DNA of 64,000 nucleotides, from positions 124,001-188,000 of the forward strand of contig NZ_JAGGJZ010000002.1 of NCBI RefSeq assembly GCF_017873235.1. The letters run 5' to 3'. The notes beneath the pieces are model-generated. The model did not search any database. It was given only the letters and a program-made list of their open reading frames with translations, and was not told the origin of the DNA. Of the stretch, positions 35,711 to 44,187 are shown in pieces (the stretch's first letter is position 1; each line of letters begins with the position of its first letter). The DNA comes from Clostridium moniliforme (GTDB lineage Bacteria > Bacillota > Clostridia > Clostridiales > Clostridiaceae). Both the position numbers and the translations under genes were made by a program.

Positions 35711-35750
35711 AATGTCCTCTTAATGTTTTAAGAGGACATTTATATTTTAT
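35711..35750. terminator. Intrinsic terminator
   Basis: Perfect stem AAATGTCCTCTTAA against TTAAGAGGACATTT with a four-base loop and T-rich tail; it lies between convergent genes. Confidence 0.85.
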
Positions 35751-35762
35751 TAAAGGAAAAAA

Positions 35763-36143
35763 TTAAAGTATATTGTTTAGAGTTGGATATTGAAGTTGTT
35801 TGATTCTATCTGCATTATATTTAATTAGATGCAAAGTTGATAATGATTCAGCTTTATCATGACATTTTATAAGAACAGTAGCTCTAACAGTATTATTTAT
35901 AAGTTCATCTATATCAGTATGATTTATATAAATAGATGATACAAATCCATCAGTTTTTAAAAGTTCTAAAAGCTTAACACTTTTTTTATAGGATTCATTC
36001 CAGTTACCACTATCTAGTAATTCTTCAATTTGAGAGCTTTCTTTTGAAATTTCATCACAAAGTTTTATAAGTTCATTATTTGCAAAAATAACAAATCCAA
36101 CAACTATAAAAAATAAAATAAGAGAAATTATTGTATTTTTCAT
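35763..36143 (-). CDS. DUF4363-family protein
   Basis: A 126-aa protein with an N-terminal membrane helix (TIISLILFFIVVGFVIFA) and a helical extracytoplasmic domain, matching DUF4363, a family usually encoded next to DUF421 proteins. Its ATG overlaps the stop codon of the DUF421 gene by four bases, so the two are translationally coupled. Function unknown; the constant pairing suggests a membrane complex, possibly sporulation-related. Confidence 0.8.
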   Translation of the reverse strand: MKNTIISLILFFIVVGFVIFANNELIKLCDEISKESSQIEELLDSGNWNESYKKSVKLLELLKTDGFVSSIYINHTDIDELINNTVRATVLIKCHDKAESLSTLHLIKYNADRIKQLQYPTLNNIL

Positions 36144-36913
36144 TTTCTTTTCTCCTTTTCATATTCGTTAAAGAGTTGATATTTAAAGTTACCATTAGTA
36201 TCATATAAAGCTATAAGTACTTTTTTTATATCGTTAATACCATGTTTTTTTAATTCTTTTTTAATCCAATCCTTATCATTGTTAACTTTTGTAAGTGGAT
36301 TTTTATTTATTTTTCCATCAGCTACTAATACTTTAGGAAGCAGTATATTATTAGCTTGATCTTGAGATTTAGATTTCTTTTTATTTTTAGACTTATTTTC
36401 AGATTGATTTTGACTTTGACCTTGAGATATACCACTAGATGTATTTCCACCACTACCTGAAGAATTATTGAAATCAGTTGGAAGAACGGATATATGCCCA
36501 TTATTTTCAAGTATTGCATATTTTATTTGGTCTAAATCAAAATATTCTAAAAGCCTAAGTTCTTCTAAAAGTTCATCTAAATTAATTTGTTGACTCTTTA
36601 ATGCTTTATATTGAATTTTCCCATTATAAATTAATATGGAAGGTTCCCCTTCTATAAGTTTTCTTGCAAATTGACATTTAAGTTGTAGTTGAGAAATAAG
36701 CACTTTAAGTAGCATTAATGTAATTATAGGAATAATTCCTAAAATTAATGGCAATCTGCTATCTTGCATAGGAATTGATGCTAAATCTGAAATCATAATA
36801 GTTATTACAAATTCATAAGGTTGAAGTTCACCAATTTGACGTTTTCCCATAAGTCTCATTGCTAATATAACTAAAACATATAAAATTGCAGTTCTTATAA
36901 AAACAATAAACAT
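36140..36913 (-). CDS. DUF421 (YetF-like) membrane protein
   Basis: A 257-aa DUF421 protein. Three N-terminal hydrophobic helices (about 1-85, including MRLMGKRQIGELQPYEFVI and its conserved GxRQxGEL/YEFV features) precede a soluble YetF-type domain (EGEPSILIYNGKIQY). An unusual Ser/Gln/Lys-rich insertion (about 160-200) follows, then a short conserved end. The ATG at 36913 has TGAGGTG upstream; the in-frame TTG at 36928 overlaps that site. DUF421 proteins are common spore-membrane proteins. Coupled to DUF4363 downstream. Confidence 0.85.
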   Translation of the reverse strand: MFIVFIRTAILYVLVILAMRLMGKRQIGELQPYEFVITIMISDLASIPMQDSRLPLILGIIPIITLMLLKVLISQLQLKCQFARKLIEGEPSILIYNGKIQYKALKSQQINLDELLEELRLLEYFDLDQIKYAILENNGHISVLPTDFNNSSGSGGNTSSGISQGQSQNQSENKSKNKKKSKSQDQANNILLPKVLVADGKINKNPLTKVNNDKDWIKKELKKHGINDIKKVLIALYDTNGNFKYQLFNEYEKEKRK

Positions 36914-37090
36914 AAATAAACACCTCAAAAATATTATTTGTAGATTTTATTTTTATATACAAAAGATAAAATTTTATAAGTTTTCACAGGAAACAAAATG
37001 TAATATAATGGTATTAATATATAGAAAAATCTATGCTTTAATTGAGCTTTTAACATAATCATAGAAAAGATTTAAAGGAGGATAAATGTA

Positions 37091-38749
37091 ATGACTAATA
37101 TAAATTTAACTCTTGAAGATGGAAGAATAATAAAAGTTAAAAGGGGAATTAGATTTAAAGATTTAATAGATAAATATTATAAAGATGAAATAAAAAATAT
37201 TGCACTATGTAAATTGAATAATGAATATTATGAGTTAGTTCAAGAAATAAATAATGGAGGAAATTTAGAAGTAATTAGATTCAACACTGAAGAAGGAATG
37301 AATGTATATACTAGAACACTTCAGTTTGTATTTATTAAAGCAGCTCTTGATGTTTTTAAAGATTCAAAAATAACCATAGAACACTCTATAAGCAAAGGAA
37401 TTTTTGGAGAAATTCATAAGGAAGAAGTTCTTAATGAAGATGATGTTAAAAAGATTAAAGAAAGAATGCAAAAAATAATAAAAGATAATGTAAAAATAAA
37501 TAAAATTGAAGTATCAAGACAGGAAGCTATAGAAATTTTTAATAAATATGGAATGGAAGATAAGGTTAAACTATTAAGTCATATGAGTTTCAATAAAGTA
37601 AAGCTTTATGAACTTGAAGGTAGATATGATTATTTTTATGGCAAGATGGCATATGAGACTGGAATTATAAGAGCATGGGATTTAATGTTTTATGAGCCAG
37701 GATTTATATTAAGAAGTCCTAATAAAGAAGATTTAGATAACCTTCCACCATATAAGGAACAAAAAAGACTTGCAAAAATATTTTATGAAACAGAAAAATG
37801 GTTAAATATATTAGGTGTTGGTGAAGTTGGAAGTTTAAATGAAAAAATTGAAAATAATGATCTTAAAGATTTAATACTTGTGTCAGAAGCTCTTCATGAA
37901 AAGAAAATTGCATATATTGCAGATAGGATATCACAAAAAAGTGGAGTTAAAATAGTCTTAATTGCAGGGCCATCTTCATCAGGTAAAACAACCTTTGCAA
38001 ATAGATTAAGTATACAGCTAAGGGTTAATGGTTTTGTTCCAGTGCCACTTAGTTTAGATGATTATTTTATTGATAGGGAACTTAGTCCTAGAGATGAAAA
38101 TGGAGATTATGATTTTGAATCAATACATTCATTAGATTTAAAAACTTTAAATGACCATTTAGAAAAAATGTTAGACGGAAAAGAAGTTGAAATACCAACC
38201 TATAATTTTCTGAAAGGAAAAAGAGAGTGGCATGGACATAAGGTGAAACTTCCTCAAAATGGAGTTTTAATAGTTGAGGGAATACATGCACTAAACCCTA
38301 TGCTTACTGAGGCAATTGGGGAAGAATATAAGCATAAAATTTATATATCAGCTTTAACTCAATTAAATTTAGATAATCATAATAGAATACACACAACAGA
38401 TGTTAGAAAAATAAGAAGAATTGTTAGAGATTTTCTATCAAGAGGATATGGTGGAGAAGAAACATTAAAAATGTGGCCTTCAATTAAAAAAGGGGAGAAA
38501 AAGAATATATTCCCATATCAAGAGGAAGCAGATGATATGTTTAATTCAACTCTTGTATATGAATTATGTGTATTAAAACCATATGCTTTAAAGGAATTAA
38601 AGAAAATAAGTAAAGACAGTACTGTATTTAATGAAGCTCAAAGATTAATATCATTTTTGAATTTTTTTAGAGAAATACCAATGAATAAAGTACCAGAAAA
38701 TTCAATATTACGTGAATTTATTGGAGGAAGTTGTTTTTATAAATATTAA
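37091..38749 (+). CDS. TGS-domain nucleoside (uridine) kinase
   Basis: A 552-aa protein. About 1-65 is a TGS domain, about 70-260 a region like the additional domain of threonyl-tRNA synthetase (with HSISKGIFGEIH), and about 285-500 a uridine-kinase/PRK fold with Walker A GPSSSGKTTF (Lys299) and LDDYFIDRE. It belongs to the long nucleoside kinase group of clostridia and Thermotoga, which fuses tRNA-synthetase-like modules to a kinase. AAGGAGG lies upstream of ATG. Probably phosphorylates uridine/cytidine; the role of the TGS part is unknown. Confidence 0.87.
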   Translation: MTNINLTLEDGRIIKVKRGIRFKDLIDKYYKDEIKNIALCKLNNEYYELVQEINNGGNLEVIRFNTEEGMNVYTRTLQFVFIKAALDVFKDSKITIEHSISKGIFGEIHKEEVLNEDDVKKIKERMQKIIKDNVKINKIEVSRQEAIEIFNKYGMEDKVKLLSHMSFNKVKLYELEGRYDYFYGKMAYETGIIRAWDLMFYEPGFILRSPNKEDLDNLPPYKEQKRLAKIFYETEKWLNILGVGEVGSLNEKIENNDLKDLILVSEALHEKKIAYIADRISQKSGVKIVLIAGPSSSGKTTFANRLSIQLRVNGFVPVPLSLDDYFIDRELSPRDENGDYDFESIHSLDLKTLNDHLEKMLDGKEVEIPTYNFLKGKREWHGHKVKLPQNGVLIVEGIHALNPMLTEAIGEEYKHKIYISALTQLNLDNHNRIHTTDVRKIRRIVRDFLSRGYGGEETLKMWPSIKKGEKKNIFPYQEEADDMFNSTLVYELCVLKPYALKELKKISKDSTVFNEAQRLISFLNFFREIPMNKVPENSILREFIGGSCFYKY

Positions 38750-38760
38750 TATTAATAAAT

Positions 38761-38790
38761 TAATGGGGTATCTTTAAAGATACCCCATTA
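38761..38790. terminator. Perfect 30-nt palindrome between convergent genes
   Basis: TAATGGGGTATCTTT followed directly by its reverse complement. It serves the kinase gene and the convergent membrane-protein gene, although no long T run is present. Confidence 0.75.
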
Positions 38791-38795
38791 GCTAA

Positions 38796-39293
38796 TTAAT
38801 TTATTTTTGATAGTTTAATTTTATATTTTTTAAAAGCTTCTTCAATAAGAAATTTATTATTTTCACTTACTTTAAAAGTAAGTGTTGATTTTTGTGTGAA
38901 AATAACAATATTATACTTGTTTTTGCTTTTAGATATTTGGACACTTTTTATGTACTTATAATCTATAAATTGTCCTATATAACATATTCCATCTTGACAA
39001 AGTGTAAATTTTAGAGAAAACACTGTTTGATAAATTATAAATATTACAGGTAACAAAATATATAAATTCATAACGTTATTAATAGAATATTTTGTAGCAC
39101 TATTAAATGCTATAAATGATGATATTAATATAAAAATTATAAGAACTATATTAAAAATTGCAACATTTGAAAATACTCTAACAGTTATAAATGGTCCTTT
39201 TTTCTTATGACGGTTTTCAATTGTAAGACTTCTTCCTATAAAAAAAGCAACAGCTAAAAATAATAGTATTTCTAATATAGGCATATTTTTCAT
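38796..39293 (-). CDS. Small membrane protein, paralogue family member A
   Basis: A 165-aa protein with an N-terminal helix, two or three further hydrophobic segments and a C-terminal soluble domain with the family phrase GICYIGQFIDYKYIKSV, which looks like a short PH-like strand pair. The ATG at 39293 has GGAGGGGG upstream; a longer in-frame start at 39359 has no such site. It is a clear homologue of the next gene. No established function. Confidence 0.65.
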   Translation of the reverse strand: MKNMPILEILLFLAVAFFIGRSLTIENRHKKKGPFITVRVFSNVAIFNIVLIIFILISSFIAFNSATKYSINNVMNLYILLPVIFIIYQTVFSLKFTLCQDGICYIGQFIDYKYIKSVQISKSKNKYNIVIFTQKSTLTFKVSENNKFLIEEAFKKYKIKLSKIN

Positions 39294-39417
39294 AAAATCC
39301 CCCTCCTTATACATATATAGATATTTATATAATATCAGATTTTTACAGTATGTAAACAATTAAATCAATAATTAAAAATTAATAAATGGATATTTATAAC
39401 CATTTATTAATTTAATT

Positions 39418-39903
39418 TTATTCGTATATTTTTACATTAACACGATTTTCCCTTAATTTCTTTGCTAAAAGTTCCATTTTTTTATTACTTATTCTAAAAG
39501 TAATAGAATCTTTATTAACTTCTATTAAAATTATAGAAGAAGAACGTTTTTTACCAATACTTAATTTAGTTATCTTTTTATAATCAATATATTGCCCCAT
39601 ACAAAGTAAGCCATGATTAAATAAAACTAATCTTGAAGCTTGAATTCCTTGGAATACAAATAATATTAATATTAAAAGTATAAATATGTATTTAATTGAG
39701 AATAGGTTAATATTATTAGCTTTTATATAAGTTAAAGGAATAATTATTAAACCTATGTTTATTAAAGCTACCCCAGAAAATATTATAAAGGTAGTTTTTT
39801 CTGATTTTTTACTGCATATGTGTTCAATATATATTGCTTTACCTACCAAAAATAATAAAGTTAAAACAATGACTATATTTAAAACAATAGAAAAATATTT
39901 CAT
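39418..39903 (-). CDS. Small membrane protein, paralogue family member B
   Basis: A 161-aa membrane protein with four hydrophobic segments and the C-terminal phrase GLLCMGQYIDYKKITKL, closely matching member A (GICYIGQFIDYKYIKSV). The end of the protein carries a basic, strand-rich segment. AAGGAGG lies upstream of ATG. It is 125 bp from member A on the same strand, so they could be cotranscribed. Unknown function; the C-terminal domain resembles a bacterial PH-type fold. Confidence 0.65.
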   Translation of the reverse strand: MKYFSIVLNIVIVLTLLFLVGKAIYIEHICSKKSEKTTFIIFSGVALINIGLIIIPLTYIKANNINLFSIKYIFILLILILFVFQGIQASRLVLFNHGLLCMGQYIDYKKITKLSIGKKRSSSIILIEVNKDSITFRISNKKMELLAKKLRENRVNVKIYE

Positions 39904-40079
39904 ATTAATCCTCCTTAAAATATATACATATAAGATTTTAAAGCTAAAAGAGAATAAATGTGTGAATAAAATGTTAAATATACTTAAAATAATAGAATTT
40001 AACTTATAAATGAACCTTGTACAAACTATCTAAATGTAGTTAAATTAATATATAATTTAGAAAAAGAGGTGTTTTATCT

Positions 40080-40421
40080 GTGGTAAATAAAGAAGCTAAA
40101 GATTACATAAAGGAAATAACTAAAGCATCAGCTTATTTTATATTTAGGAATGGTCCAGTTAAAAAGTTATATGAAGAAGGAAAATTAACAGATGAAGAAA
40201 TTAAAGATATTCAGGAATATCTTCAAAATCATCTAGCATATCTTTATAATGTTTTATTAGAGGAAGGTAATGTTAAAAAATTTGACTTAATAACATCAAC
40301 AATGAATAAGTTTTATGTAAATGATCATTCAAAAATAGAAATGAATGATGATGGATTTGATAATTTTTATAATAGTTTATTTAATCCAAATGTAAGTAAG
40401 TCAGGAATTAAATTTAAATAA
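40080..40421 (+). CDS. Hypothetical helical protein
   Basis: A 113-aa protein of unknown function, GTG-started with AAAGAGGTG upstream. It is charged and helical with no membrane segment. Residues 20-60 (FIFRNGPVKKLYEEGKLTDEEIKDIQEYLQ in two parts) look like a compact helix pair. Inserted, in opposite orientation, between two members of the paralogous membrane-protein family. The stop codon is part of a palindromic terminator. Confidence 0.6.
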   Translation: MVNKEAKDYIKEITKASAYFIFRNGPVKKLYEEGKLTDEEIKDIQEYLQNHLAYLYNVLLEEGNVKKFDLITSTMNKFYVNDHSKIEMNDDGFDNFYNSLFNPNVSKSGIKFK

Positions 40422-40454
40422 AAGAACTCGCAAAATTTTGCGAGTTCTTTTTCT
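40420..40454. terminator. Bidirectional palindromic terminator
   Basis: A 32-nt perfect palindrome (40420-40451), AAAAGAACTCGCAAAA and its complement, with T runs on both strands. Shared by two convergent genes. Confidence 0.9.
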
Positions 40455-40935
40455 AAAGTTTTTCAACTTTAACTTTTCTATCTTTTAATAACTCATAGAA
40501 GTCATCTGCAGACGATTTATTTATTGAAAAATTAAAGGCTGTTTTTTCAAACTTTAATTTTAATAAATATCTATTTTCTGATTTTTTCTTAAATATAACA
40601 GATTGTATATCATTGTAAGGAACATTATAGTACATATAATATAATGAATTATGTGTAAGTAATATTCCTGAGTTTATGAATGTATTTAGTATTAAAAGTA
40701 AAATAATTATAACTGATAAACTTTTTTCAATCATTGAACTTTTGTCAACACAAATTATATAAATACAAGCCATAATAACTAAAACTATTAAAGTTATTGT
40801 AAATGATAAATTATGATTTTTAATTATTACGTAATGACCATCTTTTTTTAAAGAAGATCTTTTAAAATAATTTTTTAAAATAGCAGAAGAATATATAATT
40901 ATGAAGGCTATTTCTATAATTAAGAATAAATTCAT
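40453..40935 (-). CDS. Small membrane protein, paralogue family member C
   Basis: A 160-aa protein with three to four hydrophobic segments and a C-terminal segment (NSLYYMYYNVPYNDIQSVIF) that occupies the same position as the GQxIDYKxI phrase in members A and B. It is more diverged, lacking the Gly-Gln pair. AGGAGGT lies upstream of ATG. Together the three form a local paralogue cluster. Unknown function. Confidence 0.62.
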   Translation of the reverse strand: MNLFLIIEIAFIIIYSSAILKNYFKRSSLKKDGHYVIIKNHNLSFTITLIVLVIMACIYIICVDKSSMIEKSLSVIIILLLILNTFINSGILLTHNSLYYMYYNVPYNDIQSVIFKKKSENRYLLKLKFEKTAFNFSINKSSADDFYELLKDRKVKVEKL

Positions 40936-41196
40936 AAAACTTACCTCCTTTTTAAAATTAGTATTAATAGCAAATTAAATATAACATCATTGTATGAATA
41001 AAAAATTAACAGTATTTAAAATTAAATTAAAACTAAACTCTTTAGACTAGTAAAAATTATATTATTATTGTACCCTATAAATTCAAAGATAAAAATTAAA
41101 TTGAGATAAAATTAAAAAAATATTTATTGAAAAAGTATACATTCATAGATAAACTATAATTGAATAAAATTTATAAATGAAATAAGGTGAAATAAC

Positions 41197-41880
41197 ATGA
41201 ATAATGTAGGTATTTTTGATATTTTAGGACCGATAATGATTGGGCCATCAAGTTCACATACAGCTGGAGCAGCAAGACTTGGAAAGGTTGCAAGGGCAGT
41301 TGCTGGTGATGAAATTTTAGAAGTAACATTTTATTTGCATGGATCCTTTGCAAAAACATATAAAGGACATGGAACAGATAGAGCATTGGTTGCTGGAATA
41401 CTTGGTATGGAACCAAGTGATAAAAGATTAAGAAATTCACTAGAAATTGCAAGAGATAAAGGGCTTAAATTTTCTTTTGTAGAAAGTGATTTAGGAGATG
41501 TACATCCTAATACTGTTAAATTTGTTATGTTAACAAAGTCAGGAAAAACAAGAGAAGTTGTTGGATCATCTATTGGTGGTGGAAGCATTAAAATTAATGA
41601 GGTTAATGGAAATAAAGTGGAATTTACAGGAGATTATCCAACTCTTATAATAGGACAAAAAGATGTACCTGGTGTTGTTTCTAAAGTAACTAAACTTCTT
41701 TATGATGAAGGAATAAATATTGCATTTATGAGTGTTTTTAGAAGACAAAGAGGACAAGGCGCAAATATGATATTTGAGCTAGATTATGGTGTAAGTGAAG
41801 ATATTATAGAAGAGATTAAGAAAATAGAACATATAAGTAGAGTTATTATGATTAATCCTGTAAAGGAAGGTGAAGAATAA
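41197..41880 (+). CDS. sdaAB: L-serine dehydratase beta subunit
   Basis: A 227-aa subunit of the iron-sulfur L-serine ammonia-lyase, which converts L-serine to pyruvate and ammonia. The N-terminal part carries GPSSSHTAGAARLG, and the C-terminal ~75 residues form an ACT-like regulatory domain (TLIIGQKDVPGVVSKVTKLL). It overlaps the alpha gene by one base, TAATG, so both subunits are translated together. AAGGTG lies before ATG. The enzyme is oxygen-labile and fits an amino-acid-fermenting anaerobe. Confidence 0.95.
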   Translation: MNNVGIFDILGPIMIGPSSSHTAGAARLGKVARAVAGDEILEVTFYLHGSFAKTYKGHGTDRALVAGILGMEPSDKRLRNSLEIARDKGLKFSFVESDLGDVHPNTVKFVMLTKSGKTREVVGSSIGGGSIKINEVNGNKVEFTGDYPTLIIGQKDVPGVVSKVTKLLYDEGINIAFMSVFRRQRGQGANMIFELDYGVSEDIIEEIKKIEHISRVIMINPVKEGEE

Positions 41881-42758
41881 TGATTGCAAGAAGTGGTGAA
41901 GAACTTTTAAGAATATGCGAAGATAAAGGGATATCTTTAAGTGAATATGCAATAGAAAGCGAAATGGAAAAGTCAGGTGATTCAAGGGAAAAAGTAATAA
42001 ATAAAATGAGAAATACCTTGAAAGTTATGATTGATTCTGCAACTGAAGGAATGGAGAATGAAGTTTATTCAGTTAGTGGATTAATTGGAGGAGATGGATA
42101 CAGAGTTAATGAGTATCTAAAAAAAGGAGAAACTTTAACTGGAACAACAACTGTTATGGCAATGGCAATGGCACTTTCATCTTCAGAAGTAAATGCTTCA
42201 ATGGGAAGAATAGTAGCGTGTCCAACTGCAGGTTCTTGTGGAATACTTCCAGCTGTAATATTATCAGCAGGAGCTAAACTTGATAAAACAGAAGATGAAC
42301 TTGTAATGGGACTTTTTGCATCAGCAGCAGTTGGAACAATAATTGCAATGAATGCAACAGTTTCAGGAGCAGAAGGAGGATGCCAGGCTGAATGTGGATC
42401 AGCAGCAGCAATGGGATGTGCAGCTGTAATCTCAATGATGGGAGGAACTCCAAAAATGAGTTTAGATGGAGCTGCAATAGTTATTAAAAACATATTAGGA
42501 TTAGTTTGTGATCCAGTGGCAGGTCTTGTTGAAATACCTTGTGCAAAAAGAAATGCAGCAGGGGCTGTAAGTGCTCTTTGCACAGCTGATTTAATAATGG
42601 CAGGAGTTGAATCTAAGATTCCTTTTGATGATACTGTTTCAGCAATGTATAAAGTTGGAAGACAACTTCCACCATCTTTAAGAGAAACTGCTATGGGGGG
42701 AGTTGCAGTAACAAAGACAGGTCTTAAGCTAAAAAAACAAGTTTTTGGAGATAAATAG
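41880..42758 (+). CDS. sdaAA: L-serine dehydratase alpha subunit
   Basis: A 292-aa catalytic subunit that holds the [4Fe-4S] cluster directly coordinating serine. Cysteine-bearing segments: CPTAGSCGILPA (about 115-128), GAEGGCQAECGSAAAMGC (about 163-180) and VCDPVAGLVEIPC (about 204-217). Start overlaps the beta subunit stop by one base. Single-chain enzymes such as E. coli SdaA fuse the two parts; Firmicutes keep them split as here. The operon ends at a strong terminator. Confidence 0.95.
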   Translation: MIARSGEELLRICEDKGISLSEYAIESEMEKSGDSREKVINKMRNTLKVMIDSATEGMENEVYSVSGLIGGDGYRVNEYLKKGETLTGTTTVMAMAMALSSSEVNASMGRIVACPTAGSCGILPAVILSAGAKLDKTEDELVMGLFASAAVGTIIAMNATVSGAEGGCQAECGSAAAMGCAAVISMMGGTPKMSLDGAAIVIKNILGLVCDPVAGLVEIPCAKRNAAGAVSALCTADLIMAGVESKIPFDDTVSAMYKVGRQLPPSLRETAMGGVAVTKTGLKLKKQVFGDK

Positions 42759-42803
42759 TACATTTATATAAAATTATTTAAAATTAAAATATTAATTTTT
42801 ATA

Positions 42804-42848
42804 AAAAAGCCTATTTCATGATTTAAATAATTATGAAATAGGCTTTTA
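42804..42848. terminator. Intrinsic terminator
   Basis: Stem AAAAGCCTATTTCAT/ATGAAATAGGCTTTT with a 14-base loop, between the sda operon and the convergent SdpI-like gene. Confidence 0.85.
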
Positions 42849-42861
42849 TTCTATAATGAAT

Positions 42862-43212
42862 TTAATTTTCTTTATCTAAATTAAATTTAAGTTCTTCTTC
42901 AACAATTTCAAGAGATAAAAAAACTGAAATTATTGGAAGTAATATTCCTATAATTGATATTATTTGAGGTTTTACTATTAAAGTTGTTTTTAATATAAAA
43001 ATAATTATAATAGAAATGATACCAAATCCAACCCAAAGCTTGCCAAGATTAGTATTAGCAAAAATCCAAGCTTTAACTGATCTCATTGAACGTTTAGTCC
43101 TATATCCACAATGTTCATTAATTTTATCTGGTGGATTAATTATAAATAATCCTCCTAAAATAATCATAATAATTGGAATGAAATAGTCAACAGAATATCT
43201 TAAAAAGTTCAT
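42862..43212 (-). CDS. SdpI-family small membrane protein, copy 1
   Basis: A 116-aa protein with three hydrophobic helices and the SdpI/YhfL family signature GYRTKRSMRSVKAWIFANTNLGKLW between helices one and two. B. subtilis SdpI gives immunity to the SdpC toxin and acts as a sensor, but most genomic members have no toxin partner, and none is visible here. GGAGG lies upstream of ATG. A paralogue is found at 50.6 kb on the same strand. Confidence 0.8.
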   Translation of the reverse strand: MNFLRYSVDYFIPIIMIILGGLFIINPPDKINEHCGYRTKRSMRSVKAWIFANTNLGKLWVGFGIISIIIIFILKTTLIVKPQIISIIGILLPIISVFLSLEIVEEELKFNLDKEN

Positions 43213-43402
43213 AAAATCCCCTCCATTTTATGTTAAATTATATTCTTAATATAATTATAATATAACATAAATAATAGTCTTTTTGAAAACGATTTTAAAA
43301 ATAAAAATTATAATTATTACTAAATTTAAATAGATGATAATGTAATAAGATTAATATAAATGAATATTATAATAATTGAATTACTTAATTTTAGGAGATT
43401 AA

Positions 43403-43909
43403 ATGGATTCTTTTGAATTTAATTGTTTTGAAGATATTTTAAAAAAATGCGGGATACCTTTTGATGAATATAACAAAAATGCTAATTCAAAAGGACATGA
43501 TAAAAATCCAGGATGTAATGATATACCTGGAGGATTTCAAGATTTACATCCTCAGTTATTTGTAGTTATATGTGAGGTTATGGGGCAGATAATGGCAGGA
43601 AATATGCCATTTAATGTACAAAATTCAATAGGAAATTGGTTTGAATTACTAGGACAAGTTATATTAACATATAGTGCTCAGCAACAGTATTTTCAAAATG
43701 GTCCTGGAAGATACTATAATAGAAAATATAAAAATGTAGGTAATCCATTTTGTACAACTGCCCCATCTACAGATAATGCAAGTGACTATGGAGAAGAATG
43801 TATTAATTATGATTCTGAATTAAAGGACTTAAAAGATAAAATAAATTTACTAATAAATGAAATAGAATATTTAAAAGATGAAATAGAAGATATTAAAACA
43901 GGAAAGTAG
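43403..43909 (+). CDS. Hypothetical protein with C-terminal coiled coil
   Basis: A 168-aa protein. The N-terminal half carries a distinctive DLHPQLFVVICEVMGQIMAG segment and a low-complexity glutamine/tyrosine region (YSAQQQYFQNGPGRYY). The last ~35 residues (LKDLKDKINLLINEIEYL) form a leucine-rich coiled coil. Clostridial proteins with this look are often spore-related, but I cannot name the family. RBS AGGAG lies upstream of ATG. It stands alone with its own terminator. Confidence 0.62.
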   Translation: MDSFEFNCFEDILKKCGIPFDEYNKNANSKGHDKNPGCNDIPGGFQDLHPQLFVVICEVMGQIMAGNMPFNVQNSIGNWFELLGQVILTYSAQQQYFQNGPGRYYNRKYKNVGNPFCTTAPSTDNASDYGEECINYDSELKDLKDKINLLINEIEYLKDEIEDIKTGK

Positions 43910-43945
43910 AGGTATGCTAATTAAAAACTTAGTATACCTTTATTA
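43910..43945 (+). terminator. Intrinsic terminator
   Basis: Stem AGGTATGCTAA against TTAGTATACCT (one G-U) with an AAAAC loop, directly after the stop codon. Confidence 0.75.
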
Positions 43946-44128
43946 TTTGTATAAAATAGAAAAATTATTATTAGTTATATAAAGAAATTTAGTAAATCTA
44001 CTTAAATAAGGTTTTATAGAGTAAGTTAATATTTTTTTATCTAAAAATATATAATTGAATACCTATTAAAATTATAAAAAAATACTATTTGTATTATATA
44101 AAATATAGTAGTAGTATCAAAATATAGA

Positions 44129-44144
44129 GTGTTAAAAAAAACAC
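44129..44144 (+). promoter_or_regulatory. Inverted repeat upstream of asrA
   Basis: GTGTTAAAAAAAACAC is a 16-nt inverted repeat 44 bp before the asrA start. It resembles a redox-repressor half-site pair but does not match the 18-bp Rex consensus spacing. Possible operator. Confidence 0.3.
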
Positions 44145-44187
44145 AATTAATTAAATTAATATGGTTTAATAATTTGGAGGTAGTAGC

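Noticed and set aside
42065..42763. 232-aa minus-strand ORF opposite sdaAA
   Set aside because: Antisense to a textbook Fe-S serine dehydratase subunit; composition is Ala/Pro/Ser rich and no ribosome binding site is present.
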